DNA of 64,000 nucleotides from Akkermansia muciniphila (GCA_945901795.1 CAMDLP010000001.1:93238-157237), one strand, 5' to 3'. Counted from the stretch's first letter, positions 18,263-27,061 are shown. Numbers and translations: made by a program. Notes: generated by a model not told the origin, from the letters alone.

Positions 18263-18583
18263 TTAGGATTGGCGCTTGTTGCCCTCGGCCGCGTTGCGGA
18301 CCTCGGCGTCTTCCAAGGCCATCGAGCGGGTGATGAAGATGCGGGCGATGACCCAGACGTATGGAAAAAACAACACGCCCAAGACCAGCCAGCTCACCGT
18401 GAAGCCACCGACGCGGCGCGCCATGAGTTCCGGCGCAAAATAATTGAGCAGCGGCAGTCCGAACAGCAGCAGCAGAAACGCCGTGGCACACGAGATGGAG
18501 AGCTTGAGCTGGTGTTTCATCAAGCCGTGGAGGAATTCCTCGCTGTGGATGAAATCGGTTTCTTCGGGCGGGCTTTGTGACAT
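18263..18583 (-). CDS. DUF485 membrane protein (ActP partner)
   Basis: Small membrane protein of 106 aa with two helices (about 29-48 and 63-85), matching DUF485/YjcH, which precedes actP in many genomes. The motif LKLSISCATAFLLLLFGLPLL and a terminal charged tail are typical. ATG 18583 is chosen; the open frame to 18673 has no domain. It is probably needed for symporter assembly or function, but this is inferred from gene pairing. Confidence 0.85.
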   Translation of the reverse strand: MSQSPPEETDFIHSEEFLHGLMKHQLKLSISCATAFLLLLFGLPLLNYFAPELMARRVGGFTVSWLVLGVLFFPYVWVIARIFITRSMALEDAEVRNAAEGNKRQS

Positions 18584-18651
18584 CGGGTAAAATGGCGCAG
18601 GGTTGGATTGGCAAACGAAAGGCAAGAGAACAGAAACCCACGGGCCATGCG

Positions 18652-18780
18652 TCAAGAACCATTTGCTCCACAAAAAACCGGCGGCCCTTGTGAGGACGCC
18701 GGTTTGATGATGGGAGAGGAAGAATCTTCGGCGAGGGCGCCGTCGTTCTCGATGTTAATCTCGGCGCCGGACTCGGTCAT
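18652..18780 (-). CDS. Candidate small ORF (42 aa), uncertain
   Basis: A minus-strand ORF from ATG 18780 encoding an acidic peptide (MTESGAEINIENDG...), with a GGA-type ribosome site 7-11 bases upstream. I recognise no family. The intrinsic terminator at 18675-18705 lies inside its last third, so either the peptide ends earlier than the frame suggests, or the locus is really a short non-coding RNA. Coding status is doubtful. Confidence 0.25.
   Translation of the reverse strand: MTESGAEINIENDGALAEDSSSPIIKPASSQGPPVFCGANGS
18675..18705 (-). terminator. Intrinsic terminator, minus strand
   Basis: A 9-bp stem (AAACCGGCG paired with CGCCGGTTT) with a 13-base loop. On the minus strand it is followed by six T residues; on the plus strand there is no T-run. 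It would end a short minus-strand transcript starting somewhere before 18780. Confidence 0.65.
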
Positions 18781-18857
18781 TTATCCAAGGATGGAGATGA
18801 TCTTAATCGAGCCGAGAAATCACTTGGAAAGCACAGAATAATGTGCGATTGTTGCCC

Positions 18858-19163
18858 ATGCGAATTGATCTTAAAGAGGACGTGGTGAGTCTGACGGATT
18901 TTGCGCGCCACACGAAGCAACACGCCAAAGAGCTCGCTGTGGGCGGACGAGCGAGAATCCTCACCCAAAACGGCAAGGCCTCGGTAGTGGTGCTCTCGCT
19001 GGATGCTTTTGAACGAATGGCGCACGATGCGGAAGAATACCACATGGATCTGAGGCTTCGTGAGGCGTTGGAAAGCTACGCTGCTGGAGAACGCGGTGCA
19101 CCAGTGAAGATGTTGGCGGGCAGGCTCCGCAAGCGGGCCGACAAACGACGGGCCTCAAAGTGA
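18858..19163 (+). CDS. Phd/YefM-type antitoxin
   Basis: Protein of 101 aa with the Phd/YefM fold: DVVSLTDFARHTKQH, then ILTQNGKASVVVLSLDAFERM, and a basic, probably disordered toxin-binding tail (LAGRLRKRADKRR). In this family the N-terminus binds the operon's own promoter and the tail neutralises the toxin. ATG 18858 fits the domain start. The stop overlaps the toxin's ATG (TGATG), the usual coupled type II arrangement. Confidence 0.88.
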   Translation: MRIDLKEDVVSLTDFARHTKQHAKELAVGGRARILTQNGKASVVVLSLDAFERMAHDAEEYHMDLRLREALESYAAGERGAPVKMLAGRLRKRADKRRASK

Positions 19164-19510
19164 TGGACTGCGAGTTGCTGCTGTCATCCGAGGCCGAGCG
19201 CTGCGTTGAAGACCAAATGGTGTGGTATGAGGCGGATGAAGCCGGTGGCGGAGCGGAACTCGCCGACCGCTGGCTGGATTTGCTCGAAACAGCTCTCGAT
19301 ACGCAGCGGCAGCATTCCGAACGATACCGATTCGCCCCAGAAAACGGACGGTGGCTGCCCGGGATTTCCATCCGGCAAATGCGATTCAAGCCGTGGAAAA
19401 CGCCATCGGCTTGGCGGATTCTTTACGTGATCGATGAGGGAGCGGCACGAGTCACGGTGTTGCAGATCCGGCATGAGAAACGTCCGTTGCTGCCGGAAGC
19501 GGGGCGGTGA
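19163..19510 (+). CDS. ParE/RelE-superfamily toxin
   Basis: Toxin of 115 aa. The core SSEAERCVEDQMVWYE, the central GISIRQMRFKPW and the C-terminal WRILYVIDEGAARVTVLQIRHEKR fit the ParE/RelE superfamily. ParE-type toxins poison gyrase and RelE-type toxins cut mRNA at the ribosome; which applies cannot be told here. The ATG at 19163 overlaps the antitoxin stop. This pair looks intact, unlike the two broken toxin loci at 40.6 and 52.3 kb. Confidence 0.85.
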   Translation: MDCELLLSSEAERCVEDQMVWYEADEAGGGAELADRWLDLLETALDTQRQHSERYRFAPENGRWLPGISIRQMRFKPWKTPSAWRILYVIDEGAARVTVLQIRHEKRPLLPEAGR

Positions 19511-19759
19511 TGCCATCGTGATTCTTCACCCTCGAAAAAGTCAGCCCGGCAAATCCTCACTTACCAAGTGACTGCTGAAGTCCATTGCACCGTGGAGGAT
19601 GATTCTCATCACTCGGCCTTGGCGGCTCACAATGTTTCCCAATTTTGGTGGTATTGTCACATTCCCGTTGGTTCATCATTCCCATCTTTTTCTGCCGACT
19701 CGTGTTGCTGATTCGTTCCGCCTTGCGTCATCCCGCCGGATGCCCTTTTCTCCGCCCGC

Positions 19760-20900
19760 ATGTCCTCACTTCCTACCGCTGACCTCCTGGCGCTCGATAC
19801 GGCTGGCCTGAAAAGCCGCTTGTCGAAACTCAGGAGGTATCTTTGACGTCCCGACTCTCGAAAACCAAATCAACACGCTCGAGGAGGCGATGGGCGCGCC
19901 CGAGTTCTGGAACGACTCGGACAAGGCGAAATCCATCAGCTCGAAAGCCGCCGGACTGAAGAAAAAGCTCGAAGGTTTCCTCAAGCTCGAAGCCCGTGTG
20001 GCGGACATCGACGAAGGGATTTCCCTCGCGAAAGAATACGACGACGCCGATCTCGCCCGCGAGGCGATCACCAACGCGAAGAGCCTGGAGGCCGACATCC
20101 GCTCGTATGAATTGCTCACGTTGCTCGACCAGCCGAGCGATATTTCCCCGTGTTTCCTCGTGATTTCCGCCGGCGCGGGCGGGACCGAAGCGTGCGATTG
20201 GGCGCAGATGCTCCACCGCATGTACACCCGCTGGGCCGAGCGCAAAGGCTACACCGTGGAGACGCTCGACTGGCAGGACGGCGATGAAGCCGGCCTCCGC
20301 ACCGCGACCTTGAAGATCACCGGCGACTACGCCTACGGCTTCCTCAAGAACGAACGCGGCGTCCACCGGTTAGTCCGGATTTCCCCCTTCGACTCCGCCG
20401 CCAAGCGCCACACGTCGTTCGCCTCCATCGATGCGACACCGGAGGTTTCCAAGGAAATCAAAATCGAGATCAACGAAAAGGATATCGAGATCACCACCAC
20501 CCGTTCCGGCGGCAAGGGCGGTCAGAACGTCAACAAGGTGGAAACCGCCGTCATCCTACGCCACCTTCCGACCGGCATTTTGATCCGCTCGACCGCCGCA
20601 CGGACGCAGGGCGCGAACCGCGAGCTCGCCTTCGACATCCTCAAGGCCAAGCTCTACACGATCGAGGAAGACAAACAAAAAGCCGAGGCCGACCGCGCGT
20701 ATGGCGAGAAGGGCGACGTCTCCTGGGGCAACCAGATCCGCTCCTATGTGTTCCAACCCTATCAGAAGGTTCTCGACCTTCGCACCGGCGAGGAAACCAA
20801 CAACATCCAGGCGACCATGGACGGCGATCTCGACGCGTTCATCGAAGCCAAGCTCCGCGGCAAGGTCCGGGTGAAAGGCGCGAAGGACGAGGAGGATTGA
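19760..20900 (+). CDS. prfB: Peptide chain release factor 2 (programmed +1 frameshift)
   Basis: RF2, which terminates translation at UGA and UAA. The gene begins at ATG 19760 and reads 28 codons to an in-frame TGA at 19844-19846. Translation must slip +1 at CTT|TGA and continue from GAC 19845. The product is about 379 aa (E. coli RF2 is 365). It has the RF2 stop-codon motif SPF ([17 protein letters not shown]) and the catalytic GGQ in [17 protein letters not shown] single-frame reading would wrongly start the gene at ATG 19890. A Uma2 scrap abuts its stop. Confidence 0.95.
19831..19847 (+). promoter_or_regulatory. prfB: prfB autoregulatory +1 frameshift site
   Basis: The sequence AGGAGGTATCTTTGAC has an internal Shine-Dalgarno-like element, a slippery CTT codon and an in-frame UGA followed by C (a weak termination context). 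This is the classical RF2 autoregulatory cassette: low RF2 slows termination at UGA and favours the shift. The Shine-Dalgarno-like part (AGGAGG) is stronger than the E. coli AGGGGG. Confidence 0.95.
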
Positions 20901-21097
20901 AGCCGGGTTTGGAAGTTGCGGCCTCGGCGAAACTGTTCGTGGAGCCGGAAAAGCCGTCCGTCAGCCTGCACCGCAGGAAATCGGGAGGCGGGTTCGCCAT
21001 CGAGCATCACGTCGGGCTGGATGCTGTGATTCCCCTGCCGGAAATCGACGCCGCATTGGCGCTGGCCGATCTGTATGATCGTGTGAAGTTCGCGTGA
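20897..21097 (+). pseudogene. Uma2-family nuclease, C-terminal remnant
   Basis: About 65 codons resembling the end of a Uma2 (DUF820, PD-(D/E)XK-like) protein: VSLHRRKSGGGFAIEHHVG, then AVIPLPEIDAALALADLYDRV. The first two-thirds, including the catalytic residues, are missing. The only start is a TTG overlapping the prfB stop, so expression as a functional protein is unlikely. The family match rests on the typical hydrophobic ADLYDRV ending and is moderate. Confidence 0.55.
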
Positions 21098-21107
21098 GCG
21101 GTTACGG

Positions 21108-21585
21108 TCATGCGTTCATTTCCTCCCAGCGCGTTTCTTCGTCGGTGAAATATTTCACACGGACTTTTTTGAATTCCTGAGTCGAGTAGAGCGCGTGGCG
21201 GTCGGTGATGCCGGTGGCTTCGGCGATGGCGGTTAGTGTTTGCTCGCATTCCTGCTCGCTCTTGCCATGGACCATGGTGAAGAGGTTGTAAGGCCACTCC
21301 GGATAGTTCGTCCGCCACGGCAGCGAAGGGCTCGGGAATGATCGGAAGGTCGCGTTGCATCACGCGGACGAACTCGATTTCCTTCGCGGTGAGCGGGTCG
21401 GCTTTCTGGCGGCTTGCCTCGGTGTAGGCGGGTGCGGACTGGTCACCGGGTTTCGCCTCGCCCTCAACATCGAAGCGCACGCCAATTTTGAAAAGCCGGA
21501 GTGTGGGCAGCAGGCGGGTGCTTTCAACGGCTCCGCCGATGAAATGCCATTTCCTGCGGCAGATTTTACCAGCTTGCACTGGCAT
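21108..21585 (-). pseudogene. Lrp/AsnC-type siroheme-decarboxylase-like gene, deleted and frameshifted
   Basis: Two pieces of one protein in different frames. The first (from about 21530 down) reads LLPTLRLFKIGVRFDVEGE, then a linker, then KEIEFVRVMQRDLPIIPEPFAAVADE, which is the end of one Lrp-like repeat and the start of a second HTH. The other frame then reads TNYPEWPYNLFTMVHGKSEQE and ends STQEFKKVRVKYFTDEE before a TGA at 21108-21110. These are hallmarks of AhbA/AhbB/NirD-type decarboxylases. About 80 residues between the pieces are absent and the 5' half is lost. Inactive. Confidence 0.75.
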
Positions 21586-21635
21586 GAACGGAATTCTCCC
21601 GCTATGTCGATGTCTGCCGCAGGGCGAAATTTCCC

Positions 21636-22412
21636 ATGATTCCCGATCTCACTCTCATCAAAGCCGGCACCGGCGTGCTCACAAAATCCAGCGATGGCAC
21701 GCTCGACAAGGCGGCGCTCGTCCATCTCGTTTCGGCCATCGCCGGGTTGGTGAATGCCGGGCACCGCTGCCTGTTCGTGTCGTCCGGGGCCGTCGGCTCG
21801 GGGGTTTCCGCATTCGGTCTCGCAGAATATCCGCAGGACACCGCCACCCGCCAGGCCTGCGCGGCGGTCGGGCAGGCGCGGTTGATGCAGACTTACAGCA
21901 GCTTGTTTTCCAACTTCGAAATCACCATCGCCCAAGTGTTACTCACCGCCGGGGATCTCGGCACGCCGGAGCGCGCGGGCTACGTCTCGGACACGCTCGA
22001 GCGTCTTCTATCAGAGCCGGGCATTTTGCCGATCATCAACGAGAACGACTCGGTGGCGGTGGAGGAATTGAAGTTCGGCGACAACGACATGCTCTCCGTG
22101 CGCGTCGCGAAACTCGCCGGCGCCAAGCGCGTCATCCTGCTCACCAGCGTCGATGGCCTGCTCGATCCGGATACCAACCTGCTCATCCCCGAGGTGACCG
22201 ACATCGACAACGTTTTCCGCCACGTCCGCGAGGACAAGGGACGCTTCTCGATGGGCGGCATGGCTTCGAAACTCGCCGCGGTGAAATTCGCCGTCGATGC
22301 CGGGATCGAGACCCACATCGCCCACGGCCGTCACCCGGAGCGACTGGCGGAAATCGTCGCAGGGCAGGGAATCTCCACGCGGTTTCATGCGGCGATTCCG
22401 AAGCCGAACTAG
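21636..22412 (+). CDS. proB: Glutamate 5-kinase, short form without PUA domain
   Basis: First enzyme of proline synthesis (ATP + glutamate to glutamyl 5-phosphate), 258 aa. The amino-acid kinase fold shows KAGTGVLT at the N-terminus, SSGAVGSG (49-56), PIINENDSVAVEELKFGDND and GTGGM-like GRFSMGGMASK. It ends after the kinase domain, so the C-terminal PUA domain of E. coli ProB (367 aa) is absent; such short forms exist and are usually active. The next pathway gene, proA, lies at 34-35 kb, so the two are not in one operon. Confidence 0.93.
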   Translation: MIPDLTLIKAGTGVLTKSSDGTLDKAALVHLVSAIAGLVNAGHRCLFVSSGAVGSGVSAFGLAEYPQDTATRQACAAVGQARLMQTYSSLFSNFEITIAQVLLTAGDLGTPERAGYVSDTLERLLSEPGILPIINENDSVAVEELKFGDNDMLSVRVAKLAGAKRVILLTSVDGLLDPDTNLLIPEVTDIDNVFRHVREDKGRFSMGGMASKLAAVKFAVDAGIETHIAHGRHPERLAEIVAGQGISTRFHAAIPKPN

Positions 22413-22428
22413 CGGCGATTGGATTTGC

Positions 22429-23022
22429 TCATTCCGCTAGAGCCTGTTCGATTAGCTTGAGGATTGCGATCCGGCCGGTCCGGTTTTTTGAAGAGCTGGT
22501 GATGACTTGCGGAATTCCGGCGAGATTCTCGGGCAGGGTTTCGAGGAACGCCTTCACGGTTGCCTGGGTCTTGGTGGGCGATTGTTTGTCCGCTTTCGTG
22601 AAGACCAGAGCGAACGGCACCCGGCAGTCCACCAGCCAACTGACGAAGGAGACATCGATGGGCTGGGGAGTTAGGCGGGAGTCGACCAGGACGAACACCA
22701 GCCGCAGGTTGTCGCGCTGTTCCAGATAGTCGCCGACCGATTCGTTGAAATTGATTTTCTCGCTTTTGGCGACTTTGGCGTAGCCGTATCCGGGCAAGTC
22801 CACGAGGCTCCAAGATTCGTTCATCACGAAGAAATTGAGGAGCTGGGTTTTCCCCGGAGTGGCGGACACTTTCGCGAGCGCGTCCTTGTTGGAAAGCATG
22901 TTGATCATCGATGACTTGCCGACGTTGGACCTGCCGATGAAGGCGAATTCAGGGCGGTTCCAATCTGGAGCCGATTGAAGGTCGCGGGCGCTCATGTTGA
23001 AGACGGCGGACTTGATTTGCAT
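22429..23022 (-). CDS. engB: Ribosome biogenesis GTPase YsxC/EngB
   Basis: GTPase of 197 aa needed for 50S subunit assembly. The G motifs are intact: G1 GRSNVGKSS, G3 DLPGYGYA, G4 TKADK and the G5-like TSSSK. ATG 23022 is used; the longer open frame to 23091 has no family residues. The gene is convergent with proB (16 bases apart), with no obvious terminator in the short gap. Confidence 0.94.
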   Translation of the reverse strand: MQIKSAVFNMSARDLQSAPDWNRPEFAFIGRSNVGKSSMINMLSNKDALAKVSATPGKTQLLNFFVMNESWSLVDLPGYGYAKVAKSEKINFNESVGDYLEQRDNLRLVFVLVDSRLTPQPIDVSFVSWLVDCRVPFALVFTKADKQSPTKTQATVKAFLETLPENLAGIPQVITSSSKNRTGRIAILKLIEQALAE

Positions 23023-23195
23023 GGAATTGAATACGGGGTGGCGGCGGAAGTTGCCAGCCTGAAGTCGATCCTCGCGGGATCCGGGAATCACGTCGAGCCT
23101 GAGATTGAGTGTCTCAACGGTGAAGAAATCTGCTAATTCTCAATTTGTCATGAATGAAAGTAATAAGTGGAATAGATCCTGCTGTATTCCGGCAG

Positions 23196-24506
23196 ATGCA
23201 TCCAGCCAACTCATTGAAAACAAGCCGCCTTGTATTAGGAATCCTCGCCCTTGTCACAGTCGTGACACAGGCCCAAGAGACTGTTCCGACGATTGATTCC
23301 GGCAATACCGCGTGGATCCTGACTTCCACGGCATTAGTTTTGTTCATGACGATGCCGGGGTTGGCGTTGTTTTACGGCGGATTGGTCAGGGGTAGGAACG
23401 TGCTTTCCGTGATGGCTCAATGCGCCGGAATCGCCTGCATGGCTTCGCTTTTGTGGATCGTGGGTCTCTACAGTCTGGCGTTCAAGGGGGATGGCGCGTG
23501 GATCGGAAATCTGGATGCCGCTTTTTTGAAAGGCATTCACATTGAGACGGTTGCGCCTGGGACAAAAATTCCGGAAACGTTGTTTGTGATGTTTCAAATG
23601 ACCTTCGCCATCATCACACCCGGCTTGTATGTCGGGGCGGTGGTCGAGCGGATGAAATTCGGGGCGATCATGCTGTTTTCCGCTTTGTGGCTGGCGGTGG
23701 TTTACACGCCAGTGACTCACTGGGTTTGGGGTGGCGGCTGGTTGCAGGACATGGGGGTAAAGGATCTTGCGGGCGGCATCGTGGTGCATGCGACTGCGGG
23801 CATTTCCGCGCTTGTTCTGGCGATCATTCTCGGCAAGCGGCGTGGATTTCCCGAGCATCCTCATCCTCCGCACAATCCGGGGATGGTTTTTGTGGGGGCT
23901 GCGATGCTGTGGGTGGGATGGTTCGGATTCAATGCGGGAAGCCAGCTCGCGGCGGGCGGCGGTGCGGGAATGACGATGCTGGTGACCCATTTGTCCGCTT
24001 GTGCGGCGGCGTTGGTCTGGTGTCTGCTTGAGCGGATTCGTAACGGAAAAGTCGGCTTGATCGGTATGGTGACTGGGTTGGTGGCCGGCTTGGCGACGAT
24101 TACGCCGGCATCGGGAGATGTCGGTCCGTTGGGCGCCATCTTGATTGGCTCGATTGCGGCGGTGGTCTGTTATTTTTCCGTCAGCTTGATTCGTGAAAAA
24201 TGGCACATCGATGACTCGCTGGATGTTTTCGCGGTGCATGGCGTGGGCGGTATTTTGGGCACCTTGCTGCTGGCGTTTTTCGGGCAGAGCGCATTGGGCG
24301 GCCTGGGAAATGTGAAGCCGATCGTCACTCAGCTCGGAATTCAGGCGACAGGTCTCGGAGTGACCATTCTTTGGTCAGCGGCCGCCACGTTTGCAATCGC
24401 TTGGTTGGTGAAGGTGACGCTCGGCCTGCGGGTGAGCGAGGAGCAGGAGTACGAGGGCGTGGATCGCTCGGAACATGGCGAGAATGCCTATCCGATGGAG
24501 CCGTAA
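23196..24506 (+). CDS. amt: Ammonium transporter Amt
   Basis: Ammonium channel of 436 aa. After a signal-like segment (about 8-27) there are 11 membrane helices. The conserved motifs are present: MPGLALFYGGLVR, KDLAGGIVVHATAG (with the Asp and first pore His) and DVFAVHGVGGILGT (second pore His). ATG 23154 would add 14 poorly hydrophobic residues; ATG 23196 gives the usual start. No glnK/glnB gene adjoins, so the regulatory PII partner must be elsewhere. It is convergent with the phosphatase gene, only 3 bases apart. Confidence 0.92.
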   Translation: MHPANSLKTSRLVLGILALVTVVTQAQETVPTIDSGNTAWILTSTALVLFMTMPGLALFYGGLVRGRNVLSVMAQCAGIACMASLLWIVGLYSLAFKGDGAWIGNLDAAFLKGIHIETVAPGTKIPETLFVMFQMTFAIITPGLYVGAVVERMKFGAIMLFSALWLAVVYTPVTHWVWGGGWLQDMGVKDLAGGIVVHATAGISALVLAIILGKRRGFPEHPHPPHNPGMVFVGAAMLWVGWFGFNAGSQLAAGGGAGMTMLVTHLSACAAALVWCLLERIRNGKVGLIGMVTGLVAGLATITPASGDVGPLGAILIGSIAAVVCYFSVSLIREKWHIDDSLDVFAVHGVGGILGTLLLAFFGQSALGGLGNVKPIVTQLGIQATGLGVTILWSAAATFAIAWLVKVTLGLRVSEEQEYEGVDRSEHGENAYPMEP

Positions 24507-24509
24507 CAA

Positions 24510-25952
24510 CTATCGCTTCTCGATCGCGACGAGCGTGATGTCGTCCATTTGCGGGCCTTCGCCGGTGAACTGCGACAGCTCATCCTGCATCCGGCTGAGG
24601 ACGGCCTCGGCTCCCAATGGCGCGGCCATGCGAAAGGCTTCGCACATGCGCTCCATGCCGAATTCCTCTTCGTGTGCATCAACCGCCTCCTTCATTCCGT
24701 CGGTGTAAAACAACACGCAGTCGCCGGATTTCAGCGCCACTTCCTGATCCCGTGTCACCCGCTCGAAGACGGCTCCGCTGTCGATTCCGAGAGCGAGACC
24801 GGGTGAGCGGAGGAGTTCGACCTTGCCGGTTTCCCGGCGGAAAAGCAGCGCGGGTTCATGTCCCGCACGGGCGAGGGTGAGTGTGCCGCTTGCCGCGTCG
24901 AGCACGCTGTAGGTCATGCTGATGAACATGTCTTCGCGGATGTCCGGGAAAATCTGGCGGTTGACGGCGGCCATGACGTTAGATGGTGATGTCTCGCCGG
25001 AAGCGACCGAGCGCAGGGCGCTGCGGCACATCGCCATCAGCATGCCAGCCGGGACTCCCTTGCCGGAGACATCGGCGATCACGATGCCGAACTTTTGCGC
25101 ACCGAGGTCGATGTAGTCGTAGTAATCGCCACTGATGATCCGCGCCGGAACGTTCGTCCCGCTGATTCGGAATCCCGCGACTAGCGGATCTTGTTGGGGG
25201 AGTAAAATCCGCTGCACCTCGCGGGCGTTTTTCAACTCGCCTTCGATCGCGCGCTTTTCATGGGCTTCCCGGTGAATCCGGGCGTTGCCGATGGCGAAGG
25301 AGGATTGCTCTGCCGCCGAGCGGAAGACGGCGAAATCGTTGGCGGTGAAACCGCCATCCTCATGACGGCGGGCGACGACCAATACTCCGAGGTCCTTGTT
25401 AGCATGGCGCAGCGGGGAGAGCAGCACGGAGACATCATCCGTGTAGCGGGTGAACGCGTCGCGAAATGACGGGTGACTTTTCACATCCCTAACATGGATC
25501 GGCTCGCCCGCGCTCAAGCAGTGGCCGAGGATTCCTTCATCCACGGCGACGCGGGACAAGCGAAGGTGGCTTTCGAGCGCCCGCGGATCACGCTCCGCTT
25601 TTTTGCGGATCTCCACCGGAATCCCGATCAACGGCGGGCATTCTTCGGAAATGTAGGATGGATTGAGAAAATCATTTTCCGCGTTCACGAAGTAAATGGC
25701 TCCGCCGCGGGCGGTGACGACTTTGTCGATGCCGTCCACGATGATGCGGGAAAGCAGCGAGGGGGAGGGCTCATTTTCGATCGCCAGGCCCAGGTCATGC
25801 AGGAAGGTGAACATCCGTTGCTCCTCGCCCTCGAGGTCATCAAATTTCTGTTGGATGCGCCGGGACTTCCGGCGTTGGCTCTGCAGAGCGAGCAGCAATA
25901 CCGCGATCACCAGTGCGCCGACTGCTAGTAAGATGGCGGTGGAGTCGGGCAT
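24510..25952 (-). CDS. GAF-SpoIIE/RsbU-type serine phosphatase
   Basis: Membrane-anchored PP2C-like phosphatase of 480 aa. It has one helix (about 5-23), a short coiled coil (26-45), a GAF domain (about 50-220; YFVNAENDFLNP, LSAGEPIHVRDV, GVLVVARR) and a SpoIIE domain (about 245-480) with metal-binding aspartates in SGDYYDYI, IADVSGKG, FYTDGMKEA and QMDDITLVAI. Such enzymes dephosphorylate STAS-domain anti-anti-sigma factors in partner-switching pathways. The STAS gene lies 10 bases upstream in the same operon, a likely substrate or partner. The GAF ligand is unknown. Confidence 0.88.
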   Translation of the reverse strand: MPDSTAILLAVGALVIAVLLLALQSQRRKSRRIQQKFDDLEGEEQRMFTFLHDLGLAIENEPSPSLLSRIIVDGIDKVVTARGGAIYFVNAENDFLNPSYISEECPPLIGIPVEIRKKAERDPRALESHLRLSRVAVDEGILGHCLSAGEPIHVRDVKSHPSFRDAFTRYTDDVSVLLSPLRHANKDLGVLVVARRHEDGGFTANDFAVFRSAAEQSSFAIGNARIHREAHEKRAIEGELKNAREVQRILLPQQDPLVAGFRISGTNVPARIISGDYYDYIDLGAQKFGIVIADVSGKGVPAGMLMAMCRSALRSVASGETSPSNVMAAVNRQIFPDIREDMFISMTYSVLDAASGTLTLARAGHEPALLFRRETGKVELLRSPGLALGIDSGAVFERVTRDQEVALKSGDCVLFYTDGMKEAVDAHEEEFGMERMCEAFRMAAPLGAEAVLSRMQDELSQFTGEGPQMDDITLVAIEKR

Positions 25953-25962
25953 CCTTGCGGCA

Positions 25963-26514
25963 CTATGATTGCTCGTCCGGCGTTTCTGCCTGCTTCTGCT
26001 TCGTCTCCAACTCGGACTCTAGCAAGGTGACGACATTTGAGAACGCGCGCAGGTTCCGCTCGCTCGTTTGGGAAAGAACCTTGTGCGCCTCGAGAACGTG
26101 TTTGGTTTGCTGAATTTGGCCCAAGCCAGTGGCCGGGCGGTGGGGCTTCAAGGCGGAGCGAATCGATCCGGCAGATTCTAACCAAACGGCTTTTTCCGGA
26201 TCGATGTCCATCAGGAAATCCAGGCCAAGATCCTCAAGCGAGTGTCGGTTGCGCTCGCCGGCGTCGGCGATTTGAAGCGCCGCGCCATCCTTGGCGGACA
26301 GGCGGGTCGCCATGCCGGCAAGTGTCCCCATGAAAGTGGAGTCCATGCCGGTGCAGGCTTGCAAATCCACGACCAGGCAGGTCTCGCCTGCGGTGATTCG
26401 CTCGAGGCCGAATGCTTTCAGCGCAGGGCTGTTCAAGAACGAGCCTTTCCCCTCACAGCGGATCCAACTGAATCCATCGAAGATTCCGACTAAAATTGGG
26501 CATTCCGTAGTCAC
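25963..26514 (-). CDS. STAS-domain anti-anti-sigma-like protein
   Basis: Protein of 183 aa. Residues 1-105 are a STAS domain with the phosphorylation-site motif GMDSTFMGTLAG (Ser in DST), preceded by CLVVDLQACT. Residues 120-183 are an extra charged helical tail with several Gln/Glu-rich heptads, probably a coiled coil. By family knowledge, the unphosphorylated form would bind an RsbW-like kinase; none is in the window. The start is GTG 26514. It is the first gene of the pair with the SpoIIE phosphatase. Confidence 0.85.
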   Translation of the reverse strand: MTTECPILVGIFDGFSWIRCEGKGSFLNSPALKAFGLERITAGETCLVVDLQACTGMDSTFMGTLAGMATRLSAKDGAALQIADAGERNRHSLEDLGLDFLMDIDPEKAVWLESAGSIRSALKPHRPATGLGQIQQTKHVLEAHKVLSQTSERNLRAFSNVVTLLESELETKQKQAETPDEQS

Positions 26515-26602
26515 TGAAAAAAGCCGTCATTTGAACGGCAGGGGGTTTGAACATAAAATCAGAGTCGCCGATGGTCAACCATCCATCTGAAAATTCAACA
26601 AC

Positions 26603-27061
26603 TCACCGCCAGAGATAGGATTGGCGGCTTGCGACCTCCCGTTTGCCTCGCCGCAGCGTGGCTTTCCACGTCAGGACCTTGCCTCCCTTGAAATAGTCGT
26701 CGCCGATCACTGCGAACTCCGCAACCCCCTTGGCGGTGGATGACGAGAAATTTTGGGTCATTTGTTTCACCAGACTGGCGCTGCTTCCTTGCTGATACTG
26801 CAAGACGAGCTCCACCTCGCCTTGGCCCACACCAGCCGAGTCATCCCACAGCAAGGTGTAGTATTGCCCGAGCCTATTGCGCTGCTCCGCCCAGCTGACG
26901 GCGCCGTAAAGGTGCCGCTCCTTTTCCATCCTCGCCATCGGCTGGTCGCTGGTGTTTGCGGCCAGATCGCGGAGGTGGTACTGTTTCACCGCCAAGGATT
27001 GGCTTGGTCCCGCGCAGGCACCAAGTAACAACACCGCAAGAAGACTGTAGCAGGGATTCAC
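26603..27061 (-). CDS. Lipoprotein of unknown function
   Basis: Protein of 152 aa with a lipoprotein signal (lipobox LLGAC, Cys16), so it should be anchored in the outer membrane or periplasmic face. The mature part starts QSLAVKQYHLRD and has a beta-rich pattern (GEVELVLQYQQG, VLTWKATLRRG). I recognise no domain. The start is GTG 27061. It lies 60 bases after a second lipoprotein gene on the same strand. Confidence 0.7.
   Translation of the reverse strand: MNPCYSLLAVLLLGACAGPSQSLAVKQYHLRDLAANTSDQPMARMEKERHLYGAVSWAEQRNRLGQYYTLLWDDSAGVGQGEVELVLQYQQGSSASLVKQMTQNFSSSTAKGVAEFAVIGDDYFKGGKVLTWKATLRRGKREVASRQSYLWR

Noticed and set aside
19511..19759. Possible gene or RNA between the ParE-type toxin and prfB.
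   Set aside because: No frame with a sensible start, no stable symmetrical structure and no family resemblance; treated as plain spacer and prfB promoter region.
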